Source: Pelobacter sp.
GTDB taxonomy: Bacteria; Desulfobacterota; Desulfuromonadia; Geobacterales; Pseudopelobacteraceae
DNA length: 64,000 bases
Direction of reading: 5' to 3'
Assembly (NCBI GenBank): GCA_030824515.1
Contig: JAVBXN010000021.1
Coordinates: 282,761-346,760 of the forward strand
Shown here: positions 7,630 through 17,031 of the stretch, in pieces
How the letters are laid out: every line of letters starts with the position of its first letter
Position numbering within the stretch: the stretch's first letter is position 1
The notes under the pieces: generated by a model
What the model was told of the DNA's origin: nothing
The model's input: only the letters and a program-made list of their open reading frames with translations
The model's database searches: none
Translations under genes and position numbers: made by a program

Positions 7630-10206
7630 CTAGGCCTCGGTTTCTTCAACCCCTTCAGTTCCTTCAACGCCATCTTCACCGTCCAGCTCGTCCTCATCCT
7701 TCTCGGCCAGGCGGGCGACCGCGACAACCTTCTCGTTTCCTTCGGTGTTCATCAGCGTGACACCCTGGGTATTGCGGCCGATCACCGAGAAACCGGAAAC
7801 CGGCACCCTCAGGATCTTGCCCTGGTCGGTAATCACCATCAGATCGTGATCGTCGGCGACCTGCATCACGTTGACCACGCAGCCGTTGCGCTCGGTGGTC
7901 TTGATCGTGATGATGCCCTTGCCGCCGCGCGACTGGTCGCGGTATTCGTCCAGGTCGGTACGCTTGCCGTAGCCGTTCTCGCAGACCGTGAAGATGGTCG
8001 AGCCGACCGCGGCATTGTCCACGATCTCCATGCCGATCACCCGGTCATCATCGGCAAGGTTCATGCCGCGGACACCACGGGTGACGCGCCCCATCGGGCG
8101 GGCATCCTCTTCGTTGAAGCGGATGGCCTTGCCGTTGCGCGACGCCAGGAAAATGTCCTTGGTGCCGTCGGTCAGCGCCACCGAGATCAGCTTGTCGCCA
8201 TCGTCCAGGTTGACGGCGATGATGCCGCCACTGCGCACGTTGGAATAATCCACCAGAGGGGTCTTTTTGACGACGCCGTTCTGGGTCGCCATGAACAGGT
8301 AGGTGTTCTCGCTGAACTCCTTGACCGGCAGGATGGTGGTGATCTTCTCGCCGGCCGAGACGTTTACCAGGTTGACCACCGCCTTGCCCTTGGTGGTGCG
8401 GTTGCCTTCGGGGATTTCATAGACTTTGAGCCAGTACATGCGTCCGGCATCGGTGAAGCAGAGCAGGTAGTCCTTGGTGGAGGCGATGAAGAGCTGTTCG
8501 ACGAAATCCTCGTCCTTGGTCTTCATACCGGTCTTGCCCTTGCCCCCACGTCGCTGTGAACGGTACAGGTCCACCGCGCTGCGCTTGATGTAGCCGGTGT
8601 GGGAAATGGTCACGACCATCTCCTCGTCCTCGATAGTGTCCTCCAGCGTGATGTCGGCACTCTTGTCGGCTATTTCCGAGCGGCGCTTGTCGCCGAAACG
8701 GTCACGGATCTCTCCCAGTTCACCGACGATGATCTTGAGGATCTCGGTGTCGGACGCCAGAATTTCCCGCAGGCGGGCGATCAATTTCATGATCTCTTCG
8801 TATTCGGCGATGATCTTGTCGCGCTCCAGTCCGGTCAGGCGCTGCAGGCGCATCTCCAGAATCGCCTGGGCCTGGATATCGGACAACTGCACCGCGTTTT
8901 CAAAACCGGCCGGACGCGGAAGGCTGAGCCGCGCCAGGAATTCGGCATCGGCAAATTTGCCTTCCATCAGTCCCAGTTTGGCTTCGGGCGGGGTCTTGGA
9001 TTCGCGGATCAGCTCGATCACCGCATCCAGCCAGTCCAGCGCGATCTTGAGACCTTCCAGGATATGGGCGCGGGCCAGCGCTTTTTTCAGTTCGAAGTTG
9101 GTGCGGCGGGTGACTACCTCGCAGCGGTGCTCGATGAAACAGTCCATCATCTCGCGCAGCGTCAGCACCCGCGGACGGTTGTGGACGATCGCCAGCATGA
9201 TGATGCCGAACGAGGTCTGCAGCTGGCTCTGCTTGTAGAGCTGGTTCAGCAGCACCTCGGCGTTTTCGTCGCGCTTGACCTCGATTACGATGCGCATCCC
9301 CTGGCGGTCGGATTCGTCGCGGATCTCGGTGATCCCTTCGACCTTCTTCTCCTTGACCAGTTCGGCTATTTTCTCGATCAGGCGGGCCTTGTTGACCTGA
9401 TATGGAAGCTCTGTGACAATAATCGCCTGGCGCTCCGAGCGCTTGGAGGCCTCGACATGAGCCTTGGCGCGCACCTGGATGATGCCGCGCCCGGTGGCAT
9501 AGGCATCCCGGATTCCCTGGCGACCATAGATCGTGGCACCGGTGGGAAAGTCCGGCCCGGGAACCATCGTCAGCAACTCCTCGAAGGTCATCTCCGGATT
9601 GTTGATAATGGCTATGATGCCGTCAATTATTTCACCCAGGTTGTGGGGCGGTATGTTGGTGGCCATGCCGACCGCGATACCGGTTGAACCGTTGACCAGC
9701 AGGTTGGGAAACTTGGACGGCAGAACCGTCGGCTCCAGCATTTCGTCGTTGTAGTTGGGCGCCATGTTGACGGTTTCTTTGTCCAGATCGGCCAACAGCT
9801 CGTGGGAGAGATGGCGCAGGCGGATTTCGGTGTAACGCATGGCGGCCGGCCGGTCGCCGTCCACCGATCCGAAGTTTCCCTGTCCGTCAACCAGCATGTA
9901 GCGCAGTGAAAAATCCTGGGCCATGCGCACGATCGTATCGTAGGCCGCGGTGTCGCCATGGGGATGGTACTTACCGATAACATCACCGACCACACGGGCC
10001 GATTTCTTGTAGGGCTTGTTGTAGTCGTTGCCCATGTCGTACATGGCGTACAGGCAGCGGCGATGAACCGGCTTGAGTCCGTCGCGCACGTCCGGCAGCG
10101 CCCGGCCGATGATGACCGACATGGCGTAATCCATGTACGAGCGCTTCATCTCGTCTTCGATGTTGACAGATATCTTGTTGATTGGGGTTTCTGATGGGGT
10201 CTGCAT
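7630..10206 (-). CDS. gyrA: DNA gyrase subunit A
   Basis: The protein is 858 aa. The breakage-reunion domain has the catalytic tyrosine in [10 protein letters not shown] and the quinolone-resistance region [18 protein letters not shown], with Thr where E. coli GyrA has Ser83. The C-terminal beta-pinwheel carries the GyrA box-like [10 protein letters not shown] and further blades, and the tail is acidic. GyrA pairs with GyrB to introduce negative supercoils. The ATG at 10206 was preferred because it has CGAGG upstream; an in-frame TTG at 10230 would add eight residues. gyrB lies 11.2 kb away with an accessory block between, whereas the two are adjacent in many relatives. Confidence 0.97.
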   Translation of the reverse strand: MQTPSETPINKISVNIEDEMKRSYMDYAMSVIIGRALPDVRDGLKPVHRRCLYAMYDMGNDYNKPYKKSARVVGDVIGKYHPHGDTAAYDTIVRMAQDFSLRYMLVDGQGNFGSVDGDRPAAMRYTEIRLRHLSHELLADLDKETVNMAPNYNDEMLEPTVLPSKFPNLLVNGSTGIAVGMATNIPPHNLGEIIDGIIAIINNPEMTFEELLTMVPGPDFPTGATIYGRQGIRDAYATGRGIIQVRAKAHVEASKRSERQAIIVTELPYQVNKARLIEKIAELVKEKKVEGITEIRDESDRQGMRIVIEVKRDENAEVLLNQLYKQSQLQTSFGIIMLAIVHNRPRVLTLREMMDCFIEHRCEVVTRRTNFELKKALARAHILEGLKIALDWLDAVIELIRESKTPPEAKLGLMEGKFADAEFLARLSLPRPAGFENAVQLSDIQAQAILEMRLQRLTGLERDKIIAEYEEIMKLIARLREILASDTEILKIIVGELGEIRDRFGDKRRSEIADKSADITLEDTIEDEEMVVTISHTGYIKRSAVDLYRSQRRGGKGKTGMKTKDEDFVEQLFIASTKDYLLCFTDAGRMYWLKVYEIPEGNRTTKGKAVVNLVNVSAGEKITTILPVKEFSENTYLFMATQNGVVKKTPLVDYSNVRSGGIIAVNLDDGDKLISVALTDGTKDIFLASRNGKAIRFNEEDARPMGRVTRGVRGMNLADDDRVIGMEIVDNAAVGSTIFTVCENGYGKRTDLDEYRDQSRGGKGIITIKTTERNGCVVNVMQVADDHDLMVITDQGKILRVPVSGFSVIGRNTQGVTLMNTEGNEKVVAVARLAEKDEDELDGEDGVEGTEGVEETEA

Positions 10207-10568
10207 TGATACCTCGTGTGTGCTGTTCAAATCAGATCTATTGCTTTATTTCCGCATGCCGGATCAAGGCGGCAGTCCTGAGATTTTTCAGAGAGATAGC
10301 TCCTGGAAAAATAGACGGAGACTTTATCACATTTTCTCGGCCAAGAGAACCCTATTTAACGATCTGCCGAAATGAGCGGAAATTCGCCGGGATCGATACA
10401 GCAGCCCGTTTTATTCCAGTTACCCTCACTTTCGGATTTGCCGGATTCGTTCTGATCCGGGAGATCTTCACGGTTGCACGCCGTACCACACATAATTCAT
10501 ATTTCCTGTTATAATTTCAATGTCTGACAGATGTGCAAAAAAGCCGCAAACGCGACAAAGGAGAACGT
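10207..10568. other. Intergenic region between divergent gyrA and the DUF3300 gene
   Basis: There are about 360 bp without a convincing gene. It must hold the promoters of gyrA (minus) and the DUF3300 gene (plus). I see no clear sigma70 pair, operator or hairpin that I would stand behind. The short plus-strand reading frames here have no recognisable protein features. Confidence 0.5.
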
Positions 10569-11933
10569 ATGAGAACAGTTAAGCTAGTTTTGTGCGGAAT
10601 GGCATGGCTGATTGCCGCCCTGCTCGCGATGCCGGCCGGGATAATGGCACAGGAGGCGGAGGCTTCCGATCAATCCTACAAATTCTCCAAGGAAGAGCTG
10701 ACGCAGATGCTTGCGCCGATTGCGCTCTACCCCGATGCATTGACCGCCCAGATCCTGATGGCTTCCACCTACCCGCTGGAAGTGGTGGAGGCCGATCGCT
10801 GGAAGAACAAGAACAGAAACCTGAAAGGGGACGACCTGGACAGCGCCCTGCAGGATAAAACCTGGGATCCCAGCGTCAAATCACTATGCCATTTTCCTGA
10901 CATTCTGGCGGCCATGAGCGACAAACTCGACCAGACCCGGAAACTGGGCGACGCCTTCCTGAGCCAGGAAGAAGAGGTGATGGCCACCATCCAGGATCTG
11001 CGCCGCAAGGCCAGTGAACAGGGCAACCTCAAAACTACCTCTGAACAGAAGGTGATCGTCGAGCAGGACAACATCCGCATCGAGCCGGCCGAACCGCAGG
11101 TCATCCATGTGCCGGTCTACGATCCCGCCTATGTGTACGGACCCTGGTGGTATCCCGCCTATCCCCCCTATTACTGGTACTATCCCTACGGCTATGTCAG
11201 CGGCGCCTACATCGGCTTCGCCCCCGGCATTTACTTCGGGTTCAACGCCTTCTCATGGGCCTGGTTCGACTGGCCGGTCCATCGTGTTTACATCGATATC
11301 AACAGGACCAGCAGGTTTCATCGACACTACGACAGGCGGGACGTGTACGGGCCGGTCTGGCAGCATAACCCGGGACATCGGCGGGGGGTTGCCTACCGGG
11401 ACCGGATAACCAGTGAACGCTTCGGTTCGCGGCCGCCGCGCGTATCTGCACCAAACCAGGAAAGGCGCGGATATCCCGGAGGACGCATCGAACGCCAGGG
11501 AGGTAGTCCGTCCCAGGTTCCCCGGCAACGCGGCGACCGGCAGGTTGTGCCACAGGTGCCACAGGTGCGGCAGGAGCCGACCGGAACAGTAACGCCCGGG
11601 ATACGCCGGGACAATATCGACAAGCCGCGGCCGCAGCCCGATCGTGAAAAAATTAAGCGCATGGAGATACGTGATACTCCCTTCAGGGGCATCGGCGAAG
11701 GCAGTTTCGAGCGCAGGGCGGGCGAGCGCGGCGGAATCAGCAACCGCGGCAATGAGATCAGGGGTGGCGGCAATAGCTTCCGTGGTGGCGAGATGCGCGG
11801 CTATGATGGTGGCGGCTCACGCGGGATGCAGATGCAGCGCCAGGACGGCGGCGGTTCCTACGGTGGCCAGATACAGCAGCAGAGAGGTGACGGCTCGCGT
11901 GGCGGCGGACAGGGCGGAGGCTCACGCAGATAA
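10569..11933 (+). CDS. DUF3300 domain exported protein
   Basis: A 454-aa protein with an N-terminal signal peptide (residues 1-27, hydrophobic core MAWLIAALLAMPAGIMA). The DUF3300 domain follows: SKEELTQMLAPIALYPDALTAQILMASTYPLEVVEADRW is its hallmark region, reaching about residue 190. Next is a Tyr/Trp/Pro-rich stretch (VYGPWWYPAYPPYYWYYPYG), then a long basic, Gly/Arg-rich low-complexity tail. The AAAGGAG ribosome site is 7 nt before the ATG. It is followed by a DUF2950 gene on the same strand, a frequent pairing in my experience. The function of either is not known; an envelope location is likely. Confidence 0.85.
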   Translation: MRTVKLVLCGMAWLIAALLAMPAGIMAQEAEASDQSYKFSKEELTQMLAPIALYPDALTAQILMASTYPLEVVEADRWKNKNRNLKGDDLDSALQDKTWDPSVKSLCHFPDILAAMSDKLDQTRKLGDAFLSQEEEVMATIQDLRRKASEQGNLKTTSEQKVIVEQDNIRIEPAEPQVIHVPVYDPAYVYGPWWYPAYPPYYWYYPYGYVSGAYIGFAPGIYFGFNAFSWAWFDWPVHRVYIDINRTSRFHRHYDRRDVYGPVWQHNPGHRRGVAYRDRITSERFGSRPPRVSAPNQERRGYPGGRIERQGGSPSQVPRQRGDRQVVPQVPQVRQEPTGTVTPGIRRDNIDKPRPQPDREKIKRMEIRDTPFRGIGEGSFERRAGERGGISNRGNEIRGGGNSFRGGEMRGYDGGGSRGMQMQRQDGGGSYGGQIQQQRGDGSRGGGQGGGSRR

Positions 11934-11975
11934 ACGGGCGATTCTTTTGGGTTAAAGACAAAAAAATCCGATTTT

Positions 11976-12078
11976 AAATCAAAGATGCAGTCAAGGCGGC
12001 GAGGATTGAGGCGACGGAGGCATACCTTCAGTATGTTGAGGAGCCGCAGACGAGCCAACGCAGATGGCGCTTTGATTT
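11976..12078 (+). repeat. Dispersed ~100-bp imperfect palindrome, copy 1
   Basis: Outer arms AAATCAAAG (11976-11984) and CTTTGATTT (12070-12078) enclose a GC-rich body with a central palindrome CATAC-CTTCA-GTATG (12021-12035). The body CAAGGCGGCGAGG...GAGCCAACGCAGATGGCG is homologous to the elements at 41186-41280 and 50765-50880 read on the other strand. It sits between the DUF3300 and DUF2950 genes. Confidence 0.8.
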
Positions 12079-12104
12079 CGAATTGGAATAACAGGGGAGG
12101 AACC

Positions 12105-13115
12105 ATGAGTTTACCATTATTGCACGTGAATATAGCAAGAAGAAGCGCTGTTATGCCGGCCGCCCTGGTCATCGCACTGCTGTTGATCACCGCCTTGGCC
12201 TCGACCTGCCTGGCCGCCGATATACGGCAGAAAAGTTTCCGCTCGCCGGATGAGGCGGTACAGGCGCTCGTCACAGCGATCCGTGGCGATGATGAAAAAG
12301 CGCTGCTGGCGATTCTCGGTCCCGGCAGCAGGGAGCTGATATCCTCCGGCGACAGCGTGGCCGACAATAATGGCCGCGACAGATTTGTCGCCGCCTATGA
12401 ACAGAAGCATTCGCTGAAGGCCAAGACGGCCTCTGCCATGATACTGCAGATCGGCGACGACGAGTGGTCCCTGCCGATTCCGATCGTCAAAAAGGGGAGA
12501 GAGTGGGTTTTCGACAGCGCAAAGGGAAAAAGGGAACTGATGAACCGCAGAATCGGCCGCAACGAGCTTCAGGTTATCGAGGTGATCGATGCCTATGTGG
12601 ATGCACAGCAGGAATACGCCAGCAAGGATTGCCGCGGCACCGGTAAAGTCGAATTTGCCCAGCGGCTGATCAGCACACCCGGCAATCATGACGGGTTGTT
12701 CTGGGAGGCGAAAGCGGGCGAGCAGGAGAGTCCTCTCGGGCCGTTGATCGCACGGGCGGCAAAGGAAGGATACGCAACAGAGGGCAATCTGTCACCGTTC
12801 CACGGCTATTATTTCAAGATCCTCAAGGGGCAGGGCAAACACGCCAATGGAGGAACCTACAATTACGTGGTCAAGGACAAGATGATCCTCGGCTTCGCAC
12901 TGGTGGCCTACCCAGCCGAGTACGGGAATTCCGGGGTGATGACCTTTCTGGTCAATCAGGACGGTGTCATTTACGAGAAGAACCTGGGCAAAGGCACCCG
13001 GTGCATTGCCGAAGCGATCACGGTATTCAATCCGGACCGGAGCTGGAAAAAGGTCAAACACCCGGAAACGCCAGTAGCCGGGAATACCGGCCCCACCGGC
13101 ACCAAGCAGCCATGA
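12105..13115 (+). CDS. DUF2950 domain exported protein
   Basis: A 336-aa protein with a signal peptide (positive MSLPLLHVNIARRS, then a hydrophobic core VMPAALVIALLLITALASTC). A Cys near the cleavage region means a lipoprotein is possible. The mature part starts with SFRSPDEAVQALVTAIRGDDEKALLAILGP, the typical DUF2950 opening, and holds FHGYYFKILKGQGKHANGG and VMTFLVNQDGVIYEKNLG near the end, also typical. The ATG at 12105 has GGGGAGG 6-7 nt upstream. It pairs with the upstream DUF3300 gene across a repeat. Function is unknown; periplasmic or envelope-associated. Confidence 0.85.
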   Translation: MSLPLLHVNIARRSAVMPAALVIALLLITALASTCLAADIRQKSFRSPDEAVQALVTAIRGDDEKALLAILGPGSRELISSGDSVADNNGRDRFVAAYEQKHSLKAKTASAMILQIGDDEWSLPIPIVKKGREWVFDSAKGKRELMNRRIGRNELQVIEVIDAYVDAQQEYASKDCRGTGKVEFAQRLISTPGNHDGLFWEAKAGEQESPLGPLIARAAKEGYATEGNLSPFHGYYFKILKGQGKHANGGTYNYVVKDKMILGFALVAYPAEYGNSGVMTFLVNQDGVIYEKNLGKGTRCIAEAITVFNPDRSWKKVKHPETPVAGNTGPTGTKQP

Positions 13116-13150
13116 CGGCAGAGTAAAGCACTGGGGGTGTAATTATTGAG

Positions 13151-13177
13151 AAAGGGCGGCCGCAACGACCGCCCTTT
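13151..13177 (+). terminator. Terminator after the DUF2950 gene
   Basis: AAAGGGCGG (13151-13159) pairs with CCGCCCTTT (13169-13177) across a 9-nt loop and is followed by ATTATTCT. It lies between convergent DUF2950 (plus) and pepA (minus) and can serve the plus strand. Confidence 0.75.
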
Positions 13178-13197
13178 ATTATTCTAAAAAAGCAGTT

Positions 13198-13317
13198 TCA
13201 CGCAACGACGCAACGTAAAATCAGCCAGTTAAACGATAATATCATTCACCAGATTGGTGAGGTTACAAAACTTCTTAAGTATGTGAATTTCGTCGCGTTC
13301 GTTGCGTCGTTGCGTGA
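13198..13317. repeat. 120-bp element with perfect 18-bp inverted ends
   Basis: TCACGCAACGACGCAACG at 13198-13215 is the exact reverse complement of 13300-13317. The 84-bp interior is AT-richer and has no reading frame. It lies between the terminator and the pepA stop codon. It may be a miniature inverted-repeat element or a large hairpin. Confidence 0.65.
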
Positions 13318-13336
13318 GTAAATGCCTTTTTTAGGA

Positions 13337-14815
13337 TTATTTGCCGCGCAGGTATTCGATCAGCAAGCGCACCCCGACCCCGGTGGCTCCCTTCGGGCTG
13401 CAGGGGCGGGCCTTGTCACCCCAGGCCGTGCCGGCGATGTCCAGGTGAGCCCAGCGGGTTGTGCCGACGAACTGTTTCAGGAACCAACCGGCGGTGATGC
13501 TGCCGCCGTCCCGGCTGCCGGCGTTCTTCAGGTCGGCGATATCACTCTTCATCGCCTCGCCGTACTCGTCCCACAGCGGCAATTGCCAGAGCCGTTCGCC
13601 GCAGCGTTCGCCGGCCGCCTTGAGCGCCTCCAGCAAGCGCTGGTCCGTGCCCATCAGGCCGCTGGCCTCATGCCCCAACGCCACGACACAGGCGCCGGTC
13701 AGCGTCGCCAGATCGATCATCGCCGCCGGTTTGTACTTCAGCGCGAAATGCAGTGCGTCGCACAGGATCAGGCGCCCCTCGGCGTCGGTGTTGGTGATTT
13801 CGATGGTGGTGCCGGACAGTGAGGTAACCACGTCGCCCGGCTTGTAGGCCTTGCCGTCGGGCATGTTCTCGGCAGTGGGGATGATAGCGACCAGGTTGAG
13901 CGGCAGCCCCAGTCCGGCCACGGCCTGCATCGCCCCCAGCACCGCCGCTCCGCCGGCCATGTCGGTCTTCATCTCCTCCATTCCGGCACCCGGCTTGATC
14001 GAGATGCCGCCGGAATCGAAGGTGATCCCCTTGCCGACCAGCACCACCGGACGGCTCCGGTCTCCGGCGCCGCGGTACTCCAGCACGATCAGCCGCGGCG
14101 CTTCGTTTGAGCCCTTGCCCACCGCCAGCAGCGCGTTCATGCCCAGTTTTTCCAGCTCTTCATACTCGTAGACCCGGCACTCCAGCTTGTGGCGTGCCGC
14201 CAGATCCCGCGCCGTGCCGGCCAGAAAGGCCGGTGTGACGACGTTGCCGGGCTGCGACACCAGGTCGCGCGCCAGCCGTACTCCCGCGCAGACAACCGAT
14301 ACCCGTTCGATACCGGCTCCGGCCTCTTTTTTGGTAAGCCCTTTCGGCAAAAGCAGGGTCATGCCCTCGAAGCTGAAGCGCTCATCCCTGTCCCTGGTTT
14401 TGTACAATTCAAAGGCGTAGCTCCCCAGCAGCGTTCCCTCGGTAACCGCTTCCAGCGCCTGCGGCAGCCCGCCCGCCAGCTGCAGGGCGCTGCTGAAAGT
14501 GGCGATCCGGGCGCTCCGCAACGCCTGCACCGCGTTACCAGCGGCCTGGCGCATGCATTCGCTGCTGAACTCACCCTTCTTGCCGAGCCCCACCAGCAGT
14601 AGCCGCCCGGCCGGCAGGCGGCCGAGGGTGTGCAAAAGGTGGCTGGTTTTTAGCTTGCCGCAGAACTCCCGGCTGGCTGCCAGACGGCTCAGGCAACCGT
14701 CCAGCGCGGCGTCGCAGGCGCTGAACAGCTCATCTTTCGCGTCCTCGAAACAACCGATAACCAGGGCCGGGGTTTCATGTTTAAGCGGGTTGGCAGTACT
14801 CACATCTATTTTCAT
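13337..14815 (-). CDS. pepA: Leucyl aminopeptidase (M17 family)
   Basis: A 492-aa cytosolic metallopeptidase that removes N-terminal residues from peptides. The catalytic domain has the di-metal site and catalytic Lys in VGKGITFDSGGISIKPG and MKTDMAGGAA, and the family signature NTDAEGRL. The N-terminal third is the variable regulatory/hexamer domain (starts with SFSACDAALDGCLSRLA-type sequence). Length matches the family. It is alone on the minus strand between a DUF2950 gene (convergent) and an Xre-type remnant. Confidence 0.95.
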   Translation of the reverse strand: MKIDVSTANPLKHETPALVIGCFEDAKDELFSACDAALDGCLSRLAASREFCGKLKTSHLLHTLGRLPAGRLLLVGLGKKGEFSSECMRQAAGNAVQALRSARIATFSSALQLAGGLPQALEAVTEGTLLGSYAFELYKTRDRDERFSFEGMTLLLPKGLTKKEAGAGIERVSVVCAGVRLARDLVSQPGNVVTPAFLAGTARDLAARHKLECRVYEYEELEKLGMNALLAVGKGSNEAPRLIVLEYRGAGDRSRPVVLVGKGITFDSGGISIKPGAGMEEMKTDMAGGAAVLGAMQAVAGLGLPLNLVAIIPTAENMPDGKAYKPGDVVTSLSGTTIEITNTDAEGRLILCDALHFALKYKPAAMIDLATLTGACVVALGHEASGLMGTDQRLLEALKAAGERCGERLWQLPLWDEYGEAMKSDIADLKNAGSRDGGSITAGWFLKQFVGTTRWAHLDIAGTAWGDKARPCSPKGATGVGVRLLIEYLRGK

Positions 14816-14851
14816 TTGTCGCCTCGAATAGCAAGTGAAGTTTAGCTCTAT

Positions 14852-14935
14852 TTACCGTTCTTTTATCAGGACATCAAGCGGAACCTGCAACGCCGCGGCA
14901 AAATCCAGCAGCGCTATTGTAATCGGCTTGTTCAT
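14852..14935 (-). pseudogene. C-terminal remnant of an Xre-family antitoxin
   Basis: The minus strand encodes a short reading frame ending FAAALQVPLDVLIKER, nearly the same as the end of the Xre antitoxin at 17738-18124 (VALQVPLDVLIKEQK). The DNA is also close: CTTTTATCAGGACATCAAGC occurs at both sites. The helix-turn-helix half is missing, so this is a leftover of a lost toxin-antitoxin gene or of a duplication. Confidence 0.7.
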
Positions 14936-14950
14936 CGCTTTTTCAGTGTG

Positions 14951-15880
14951 TCAGCTCGCCTTGAGGGTCTCAAGAAACTCCCGGATGAACAGATCGATGT
15001 ACTCCCGGCTGATGGCGCTGGAATGCGGCGTGATCAGAACGTCAGGCTGCTCCCAGAGCGGTGAGGAGGGGGGCAGCGGTTCGTTTGCAAAGACGTCCAG
15101 GCCGGCGCCGGCCAGCGTTCCGTTGCCGAGTGCCGCCAACAGGTCTTCCTCCCGGTAACAGTTGCCGCGACCCAGGTTATACAGACAGGCGCCCGGTTTC
15201 ATGGCATTGAAGTGGCGGGCGGTGAAGATTCCCTCGGTACCGCTCCCGCCCGGCAGCACGAAGACCACGTGATCAGCGGATGGGAGCTCCTCTTCCAGGC
15301 TGTCAAAGGTGATCATCCTGTCAACATTGGGGTTGGCCGCGAATCCGGCCAGGTTGCGCCTGACGCCGGTAACAGTGGCCCCGAATGCCTTCAAAAGCTC
15401 GGCCATGGACCGGCCCAGCGAGCCGCATCCGACTATCAGTACCTTCTGGCTGAAGAGCCCCACGCACTCATTATAATCAAGGCGTCCCCATACCCGCTTG
15501 TTGCGGTCTTCCAGCGACTTGCCGATCTTCCGGTTGAAGTACAGCATCATCGAGAGCAGACTCTCGCGCATGATGCGCCCGTGAAAACTGCCGTAAACAG
15601 TTCTGACCCGGCCGGACGGATCCGCGGAAACCCAGTCGTGCCCGGCAGCGGGCGTAAACAGCAGCTTGAGCTTTGCGGCCCTTTCATACCAGGCGGATTT
15701 GAAGACCCAGACCAGGGCAGTTTCTGCTTCGGGGAGTTTATCCATAAAATCGCTGTTCCCCACGGCCACGGTAATATGAGTGTCCGGAAGAACCTTGCGG
15801 ATCTGATCGATGTGGCGTGGTTTAAGCGAGAAGGCATCAATGCTGTTTTCAAGGTGGACAAGCAGATTGTTGATTTTCAT
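14951..15880 (-). CDS. D-2-hydroxyacid dehydrogenase family protein
   Basis: A 309-aa enzyme with the D-isomer 2-hydroxyacid dehydrogenase fold. The NAD-binding motif is VLIVGCGSLGRSMAELLKAFGATVTGV (about residues 147-173). It is followed by ALxxGTLAGAGLDVFANEPLPPSSPLW and the closing TPHSSA, in which His is the catalytic acid. The N-terminal catalytic half is atypical, so the substrate (glyoxylate, hydroxypyruvate or another 2-keto acid) cannot be named. It lies 71 bp downstream of the SrkA-like kinase gene on the same strand and may share its transcript. Confidence 0.88.
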   Translation of the reverse strand: MKINNLLVHLENSIDAFSLKPRHIDQIRKVLPDTHITVAVGNSDFMDKLPEAETALVWVFKSAWYERAAKLKLLFTPAAGHDWVSADPSGRVRTVYGSFHGRIMRESLLSMMLYFNRKIGKSLEDRNKRVWGRLDYNECVGLFSQKVLIVGCGSLGRSMAELLKAFGATVTGVRRNLAGFAANPNVDRMITFDSLEEELPSADHVVFVLPGGSGTEGIFTARHFNAMKPGACLYNLGRGNCYREEDLLAALGNGTLAGAGLDVFANEPLPPSSPLWEQPDVLITPHSSAISREYIDLFIREFLETLKAS

Positions 15881-15951
15881 GGCGTACTCTTCGCTTTCAG
15901 TGACCGATATAAAGAGGGGCTCACAAAATGTCAGCCCTTCTCTGAATGATG

Positions 15952-16938
15952 CTAATTCAGCTCCAGCGGCGCTTCTTCAAGCTCCGCCAGCTGCTCTCGC
16001 AATTGCAGTATGTGCTCTCCCCAATAGTTCACGGTGTTGAACCAGGGAAAGGTGTGGGGAAATAGAGGATCCTGCCATCGTCTGGCAAGCCACGCGCTGT
16101 AGTGCAACATGCGCAGGGTGCGCAAAACCTCGACCAGGCGGAGTTCGGCCGGGTTGAAATCGCAGAATTCGCGATACCCCTTGATCAAGGCTTCCAACTG
16201 AGCCATCTGACGCGGGCGCTCACCTGAAAGCATCATCCAGAGGTCCTGGACCGCCGGCGCCATGCGGGCATCGTCAAAATCCACAAAGTGTGGGGCGTTG
16301 TCCCGCCAGAGGATGTTGCCGGCATGACAGTCACCATGGGTTCTGATGAAATTGACAGGTCCGATTCCAGCCATGATTCCATCGATGGCTTGCAGCAGTT
16401 GACCTGTGACGGCCTCGTAGCTCGGCCGGTAATCCGGGGGTATGAAGCTCTCCATGATCAAGGCCACACTATCATATCCGAAGCTCCTGCTATCCAGGGT
16501 TGGACGGTGACTGAACGGCTGAACCGAACCGATACTGTGAATGCGGCCGAGCATACGACCGAGTATGAGCAGGTTGTCCAGATTATCGAACTCGGGAGCA
16601 TGGCCGCCCTGTCTCGGATAAAGCGCAAAACTGAATCCCTTGTAACTGAAAAGGCTCTCGCCAAGGCTGTTCCTGATGGGTGCAACCACCGGCAGTTCAT
16701 GCTCGGCCAGTTCAAAGCAGAAGCGGTGTTCCTCCAGAATCTGCTCGTTGCTCCAGCGCTCCGGGCGATAGAACTTGCTTATGAGGGGACTCCCGTCTTC
16801 GATCCCGATCTGGTAGACCCGATTCTCATAGCTGTTAAGAACCAGATTGCGGCAATCGCAGCAAAAACCCTGGCTTTCCACTGCGTCGATAATGAAGTTG
16901 GGGGTAAGTGCTTGAAAAGGATGTGAACTCTTGGTCAT
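15952..16938 (-). CDS. srkA: Stress-response Ser/Thr kinase, SrkA/YihE-like
   Basis: A 328-aa protein of the aminoglycoside-phosphotransferase/choline kinase fold. The Brenner motif HGDCHAGNILWRD (catalytic Asp, then Asn) and the metal-binding HFVDFDDARM are both intact. The N-terminal ENRVYQIG and KFYRPERWSNEQILEEHRF match YihE (SrkA), described in E. coli as a kinase that delays stress-induced programmed death. It is preceded by the short repeat at 16945-16967, which supplies an AGGA in front of the start codon. Several toxin-antitoxin genes follow upstream, but a functional link is inference only. Confidence 0.85.
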   Translation of the reverse strand: MTKSSHPFQALTPNFIIDAVESQGFCCDCRNLVLNSYENRVYQIGIEDGSPLISKFYRPERWSNEQILEEHRFCFELAEHELPVVAPIRNSLGESLFSYKGFSFALYPRQGGHAPEFDNLDNLLILGRMLGRIHSIGSVQPFSHRPTLDSRSFGYDSVALIMESFIPPDYRPSYEAVTGQLLQAIDGIMAGIGPVNFIRTHGDCHAGNILWRDNAPHFVDFDDARMAPAVQDLWMMLSGERPRQMAQLEALIKGYREFCDFNPAELRLVEVLRTLRMLHYSAWLARRWQDPLFPHTFPWFNTVNYWGEHILQLREQLAELEEAPLELN

Positions 16939-16944
16939 ATATAT

Positions 16945-16967
16945 TTATCCTGTTTATCAGGGTTAGG
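16945..16967 (-). repeat. 23-bp copy of the leader motif also found at 42274 and 59499
   Basis: Read on the minus strand, CCTAACCCTGATAAACAGGA and the following TAA match 42274-42296 exactly. It contains the small hairpin CCTG-ATAAA-CAGG and ends six bases before the srkA start codon. The longer downstream hairpin of the other two copies is absent. Confidence 0.7.
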
Positions 16968-17031
16968 ACGGACATGCTCAGCATCCATTGGCGGTAAGGT
17001 GCTCCAACTCTATTTCAATTACCCTCAATCA

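Noticed and set aside
6976..8559. Long plus-strand reading frame opposite gyrA and the HEAT gene
   Set aside because: It is the complement of two well-supported genes; its composition (His, Gln, Val-rich) is typical of an antisense shadow.
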